64,000 nt of DNA, taken from NCBI RefSeq assembly GCF_036785885.1, contig NC_092329.1, forward strand, positions 5,146,001 to 5,210,000. Direction: 5' to 3'. Under the pieces are notes generated by a model. The model searched no databases, had not been told where the DNA came from, and saw only the letters and a program-made list of their open reading frames with translations. This DNA is from Coffea arabica. Lineage: Eukaryota > Streptophyta > Magnoliopsida > Gentianales > Rubiaceae. Shown here one piece after another: positions 60,307 to 64,000 of this stretch; the first letter of the stretch is position 1, and each line of letters opens with the position of its first letter. Both the position numbers and the translations under genes were made by a program.

Positions 60307-60690
60307 TTATCATCAATACTACTGGCTATGATCTTCGAATAAAAATTTTTGACGTGGCTGAATACACAAGTACTCTTGTTGGCCAGTTCGCTATTGATGT
60401 CAACAGTTAGTTATCCATACTGCTACTATGATCTTCCCACGAAAATTTTGTAATTTGGCAGAATGCATGCATAATCAAGTTGGTCAGTTCGCTACTGATC
60501 TTCAAATTCGATGTCAACTGTTAGTTATCCGTTGCTACTACTGTGATCCTCAAATGAAATTTTGTAAACTGGAAAATGTGGGCAGAATACTTGTATATTC
60601 AAGTGGGAAAATGGGGCAGAAAGAATGCATACATATTCAAGTGGGTCGGTTCACTGTTGATCTGCAGATTTGATGTCAACTGCAGTGAAG
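60292..60690 (+). repeat. Degenerate tandem repeat across the UGT stop codon
   Basis: Units begin with GTCAA(T/C)(A/T)GTTAGTTATC at about 60292, 60396 and 60510, with a partial fourth at 60672 (GATGTCAACTGCAG). Each continues through CTACTATGATCTTC, AAAATTTTGTAA and a TTGGTCAGTTCGCTACTGAT-type end. Unit length is 104-162 bases, and the third is expanded by an internal duplication of GGGCAGAATACTTG-like sequence. The first unit covers the final UGT codons. Confidence 0.75.
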
Positions 60691-61197
60691 TCATCTCTGG
60701 TAACTTGAATCACCATAAACTTGAATGACAGAAGCTAGAACGCGCAAAAAACAAGAAACTCCGAGGCCCGTCAGGAAACAGTTGATACCATACTATCTCT
60801 GGCAAACAAACAACTGAACAAGAAGCCGATTCCGCACTCAAATTTCAGAATAAGAAGAAATTAATTTAAGCACGCAGCTAATCGGTGGTGTTTGTTCTGA
60901 AAAGCTGAGAACGTTGTACTCAATTACTGTTGCTTACTGTTTGGTGAAAGTGTCTTCGTCACCTGGAGAGTCTTACTTATAGGAGCACTACTGGTTCTGT
61001 CTGTCTTGAACAAGACCCAGTGAAATTGTACCGCTTTTCATCAAAAATTGATCTGGAAAGCCGGCTTCCAAAGATTAATGATATTAATAAGGGAACACTT
61101 ACATCAAGCAGAAATTTAATAGGCGACTAATTACTAAACGCCATGCCATGTAACATAAGTTATATACTGCCTGCGTCTCTCATCGTCTTAAAACTTT
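60691..61197. other. Spacer between UGT repeat and the Mutator-like element
   Basis: About 500 bases with no gene or clear repeat. Confidence 0.5.
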
Positions 61198-62591
61198 GGG
61201 TTAATTACATTTACCTCCCCTGAGGTTTAACCAAATTACCATTTACTCCCTGAAATTTAGACAAACTACAAAAAGGTCCCTCAAATTGAAAGATGTATAA
61301 CAGATACACCCCTCCCGTTTGTCTGTTGCTGTTGACTGTTAAGATTATAATGATGCCATCATACAAATTTAATGAAATGCCTAGATTGCCCCTAAATCCA
61401 TAACCTTCCCTTCCCTTCGTTGCTTTTCTTCAAAACCTAACCTACTCCATTTACCACCGTTGACATAACTATGGCAGCAAAATCATCGAGATATATTATC
61501 GATACCCACTTTCATGATCATTTTCTTGGTGAGCATGTTTTCACTGTCAAAATCATAATAAATTTATAGAAATTTAATTGCCCTCATCTCTATTATTCCC
61601 ATAACAACCATCCTTTTAACTCTGTTATAAGCAGAGAAAAAACCCATTTGATAATATCAAACCCAATGACCAACTACAGATATAACCCAGAGTTGAAAAA
61701 ATGATTATTTGGAACTCTAAATACCCGCATGAATCAAGTCAGATCCTGGTTGATAACCATTAATTCCTCACTGCCAATTTGAGTGAGTTTGAGATTTTAC
61801 TCATCTCTGGATTGGTCGATGTGATTGTGGTAGTTGCAGAGAAGGGAAATACAACAAACAAGATTATTGGCCGACAAAGGGTTACAGACTTGTAGAGACT
61901 CTTTTGTGGTGGATTGAGTGAACCTTTACATTGCTTCTATAAATTTTCTTTCATCGCTCAATTGTCGGTTTCCTTTTTTCACTCTACTTTTTTTTTCCAT
62001 TCCTTTCTTTGCTTTTCACATTTTAATTTCTTTTTTGTTTTCTAGGCTTTCCTTCTTTCTTCAATTTCTTTCTTTTGTTCCTTTATGCACATATTTTATC
62101 AAATTTGAGTATTACATGCTTGGTTTTATTTTTTTCTTTTATACTGGTTAAAAACTGTTTTATTTAAGTAGCAAACTCTTAGTTTAATTTGTTATTATTG
62201 AAACCACCTTCGATTTTTTAACGGTAAGTTTTCTCTAACTACAAATTTTTACAGAGAGGGTAAATATGACATTTTACTACTTCTATTTAAGTTATGACAT
62301 TTTACTACTTCTATTTAAGTATCTTTGACGGGGTTACTTAAAAAGAAGGTACTTGTAATATTACCACACCACAGGCATTTAATGGTAGTTTGGTCAAACC
62401 ACAAAGGAGGTAGATGTAATTAACCCTTAAAAATTTGATGGAAATCAATAAGGATTATTCAGACTTTTGGCTATTTCCATTACTTGTAAGTGACCGAAGT
62501 TAGTGTGGGGGAGGAATCTGTTATTTGGTCAAATCTCAGGGATCGATTCGTTATTTGGTCAAACCTCAAGGGAGGTAAATGTAATTAACCC
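61198..62591. mobile_element. Mutator-like MITE with 9-bp target duplication, copy 3
   Basis: A 1394-base element. Left end GGGTTAATTACATTTACCTC; right end GAGGTAAATGTAATTAACCC, perfect inverted repeats with similarity continuing inward through GAGGTTTAACC / GGTCAAACCTC. Flanks TAAAACTTT (61189-61197) and TAAAACTTA (62592-62600) match at 8 of 9 bases. An extra copy of the right terminus lies inside at about 62379-62427. The interior has no transposase-like frame. Confidence 0.88.
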
Positions 62592-62600
62592 TAAAACTTA

Positions 62601-63243
62601 ACGCCATGCCAGTTGTATTTGAATGCAACATACATGACACTTATCTTGGCGTCCATATATATGAAAAGGATTGCACCAGGACCATAATATGATTATAAGA
62701 CCACAGAACAATAATGCTGGCATTCTCACTCTTACCATAGCAAAGCACAAAGGAATCCCATCTACGCAAACCAATAAAGTACACTTGATTTTCATAAAGA
62801 CGAGAGGTTTCCAGTTTAAGAACATCAAGCCATGTGATTCTTTCTTTATTCTCACGCCACATCAGTTCCAAAGCGGGGGAAAAAAATTAAAGCTAATGCC
62901 ATTACTTAAACTGATAAACAGGAAGGTTGAGAATAGGAACCTCATCATCACAAGAGAAAAAAGCCATTTATGGCCCTAACACCAGCATATTACCTAAAGC
63001 TTTTCCATCCGATACCAGAGTTTAATACGTCACTACCAGACATGACATCTTGCAATGACGTTTTAAAATCAAAACCAAGACAACATATGCACACCTCCAA
63101 AAGACAGTTGAATGGGCACCAAATTCTAATGACGGGTCCAAGTGAAAGATAGAACATGTACAAAACAGCTGACTAACATTACAAGTTGCTGAAAATCAAA
63201 CAGGGACACTTGTCCACCTAAGGTAGTTACAAATTGCCTATTA
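62601..63243 (-). other. Probable 3' untranslated region of SCE1
   Basis: Sequence downstream of the SCE1 stop codon on the same strand. The open frames at 62598-62871 have no family motif. The Mutator-like element ends just beyond, so it may lie near the transcript end. Confidence 0.4.
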
Positions 63244-64000
63244 TCAAACAATAGGTGGATATTGCTTGGCCTGCTGCCGAACCCTTCTCTTGTATTCAGC
63301 AGGTTCCTACAAGTGCCATATCGACTTATTTAGTATTTTAGCTCATCACAACACTATCTCAAACCAAAGATCTAATCTTAAGCATGAAAAGCACCTGCAT
63401 ATACATCTGATAGCCCTCAGTTTGTGCTGGATCAGCAGGGTTTGGCTGATCGAGCAGATCCTGGATGCCAACTAGAATTTGCTTCACTGTAATGGCTGGT
63501 CGCCATCCCTAGTAAAAGACAAGTCAAGTCTCCAGGTAATTCATCAATATATAAGAAACCAGTAAAAAAAAATCGAAAAGGTCATAAGCAAGCAGAAAAA
63601 CTACTCACACTATCCTCATTAAGGATCGACAAACACACTGTTCCAGAGGGATAGACATTGGGGTGGAAAAACCCTTGTGGGAACTTGCACTTGGGAGGTT
63701 TGCTGGGGTAATCCTCAGTAAAGTGCATTGTGAGTGGATAGTAGCCACCCTCCCAGTCAGTCTGCAAGAATGAAAAGGTTAGTTCATGCTTCTGTTCCTT
63801 TAGATCTCTATAAAAGCATCACCAAGTGCATGCCAAAGGAAAAAATAAAGCTATCAGAACAAAGGAAAACGGGAACATGCAAATTACATGGATGACAGCT
63901 CCACCAAAATATATCAAGATTAGGGGGAAAAAATGGAAAAGAAAAAAGGTGCAATATATTGCAGTCATTGAAAGCGTGTCTACCACTAACACTTCAACCA
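63244..64000 (-). CDS. SCE1: SUMO-conjugating enzyme SCE1 (UBC9), 3' part
   Basis: Three coding exons, 63609-63761, 63395-63508 and 63244-63306, encode the last 110 residues of the E2 that carries SUMO from the E1 to target lysines. Visible are [20 protein letters not shown], then [20 protein letters not shown], with the catalytic cysteine in [36 protein letters not shown] and a C-terminus [14 protein letters not shown] follow. The HPN motif and the cysteine spacing are normal, so the enzyme looks functional. The upstream exons (start MSGGIARGRL-type in relatives) are not found up to 64000, so the 5' end lies outside the window, beyond an intron of at least 239 bases. Confidence 0.95.

Noticed and set aside
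62598-62979. Open frames on both strands downstream of SCE1
   Set aside because: No domain or conserved end; the position fits the SCE1 3' untranslated region.
1-64000. tRNA, rRNA, miRNA precursors and CRISPR arrays
   Set aside because: I looked for tRNA B-box contexts, common plant miRNA sequences and regularly spaced direct repeats and found none convincing; a covariance-model scan was not possible.

Overview
The window is a stretch of a flowering-plant nuclear genome. Genes are split by GT-AG introns, the spacers are AT-rich, and short inverted-repeat transposons and TA or GAAA microsatellites lie between genes. The proteins (WOX4, a DREB-type ERF, a NAC factor, a UGT73-like glucosyltransferase, SUMO-conjugating enzyme, cytosolic poly(A)-binding protein) point to a eudicot. 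An asterid is a guess from overall protein flavour, not proven by the sequence. I recognised no rRNA, tRNA, CRISPR array, organelle insert or retrovirus-like element.

Layout. 1.2-5.5 kb (-): mitochondrial ribosomal protein L4, eight coding exons plus a probable leader intron; one intron starts with GC instead of GT. 6.9-9.7 kb (-): a three-exon NAC-domain factor with a divergent DNA-binding core; an unexplained 62-codon open stretch lies just beyond its end. 13.1-17.4 kb (-): a nine-exon cytosolic poly(A)-binding protein of 658 residues. 21.7-22.9 kb (-): WOX4, three exons, with a long TA repeat in intron 2. 22.9-38.5 kb: nearly 16 kb with no gene I can support, holding microsatellites and several small TIR elements. 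38.55-39.0 kb (-): an intronless ERF/DREB factor with an EAR repression motif. 39.2-42.6 kb: spacer with a long inverted-repeat element. 42.7-46.2 kb (-): several exon-like open stretches that I cannot assemble or name. 46.3-47.7 kb (-): an intronless NYN-domain protein with a C2H2 finger inside the NYN region. 53.1-55.2 kb (+): a two-exon membrane-anchored SPRY protein. 58.8-60.3 kb (+): an intronless UGT73-like glucosyltransferase whose stop codon lies in the first copy of a tandem repeat. 63.2-64.0 kb (-): the last three coding exons of SCE1 (UBC9); its 5' end lies beyond the window.

The genes do not form a pathway or cluster. They mix housekeeping genes (L4, PABP, SCE1) with developmental or stress regulators (WOX4, NAC, ERF) and one specialised-metabolism enzyme. 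The clearest unlisted structure is the mobile DNA: three large elements share a terminal motif of the GGGATAATTTC..CCTCCC type, each flanked by a 9-bp target duplication (Mutator-like, non-autonomous). At least eight short elements share TGTTTGGAT ends and a TGTGATGTATGTGAGATAAAAAG-like core, and one of these appears to be split by a further insertion. Two other small TIR families have two or three copies each. I found no evidence of a novel multi-gene system.
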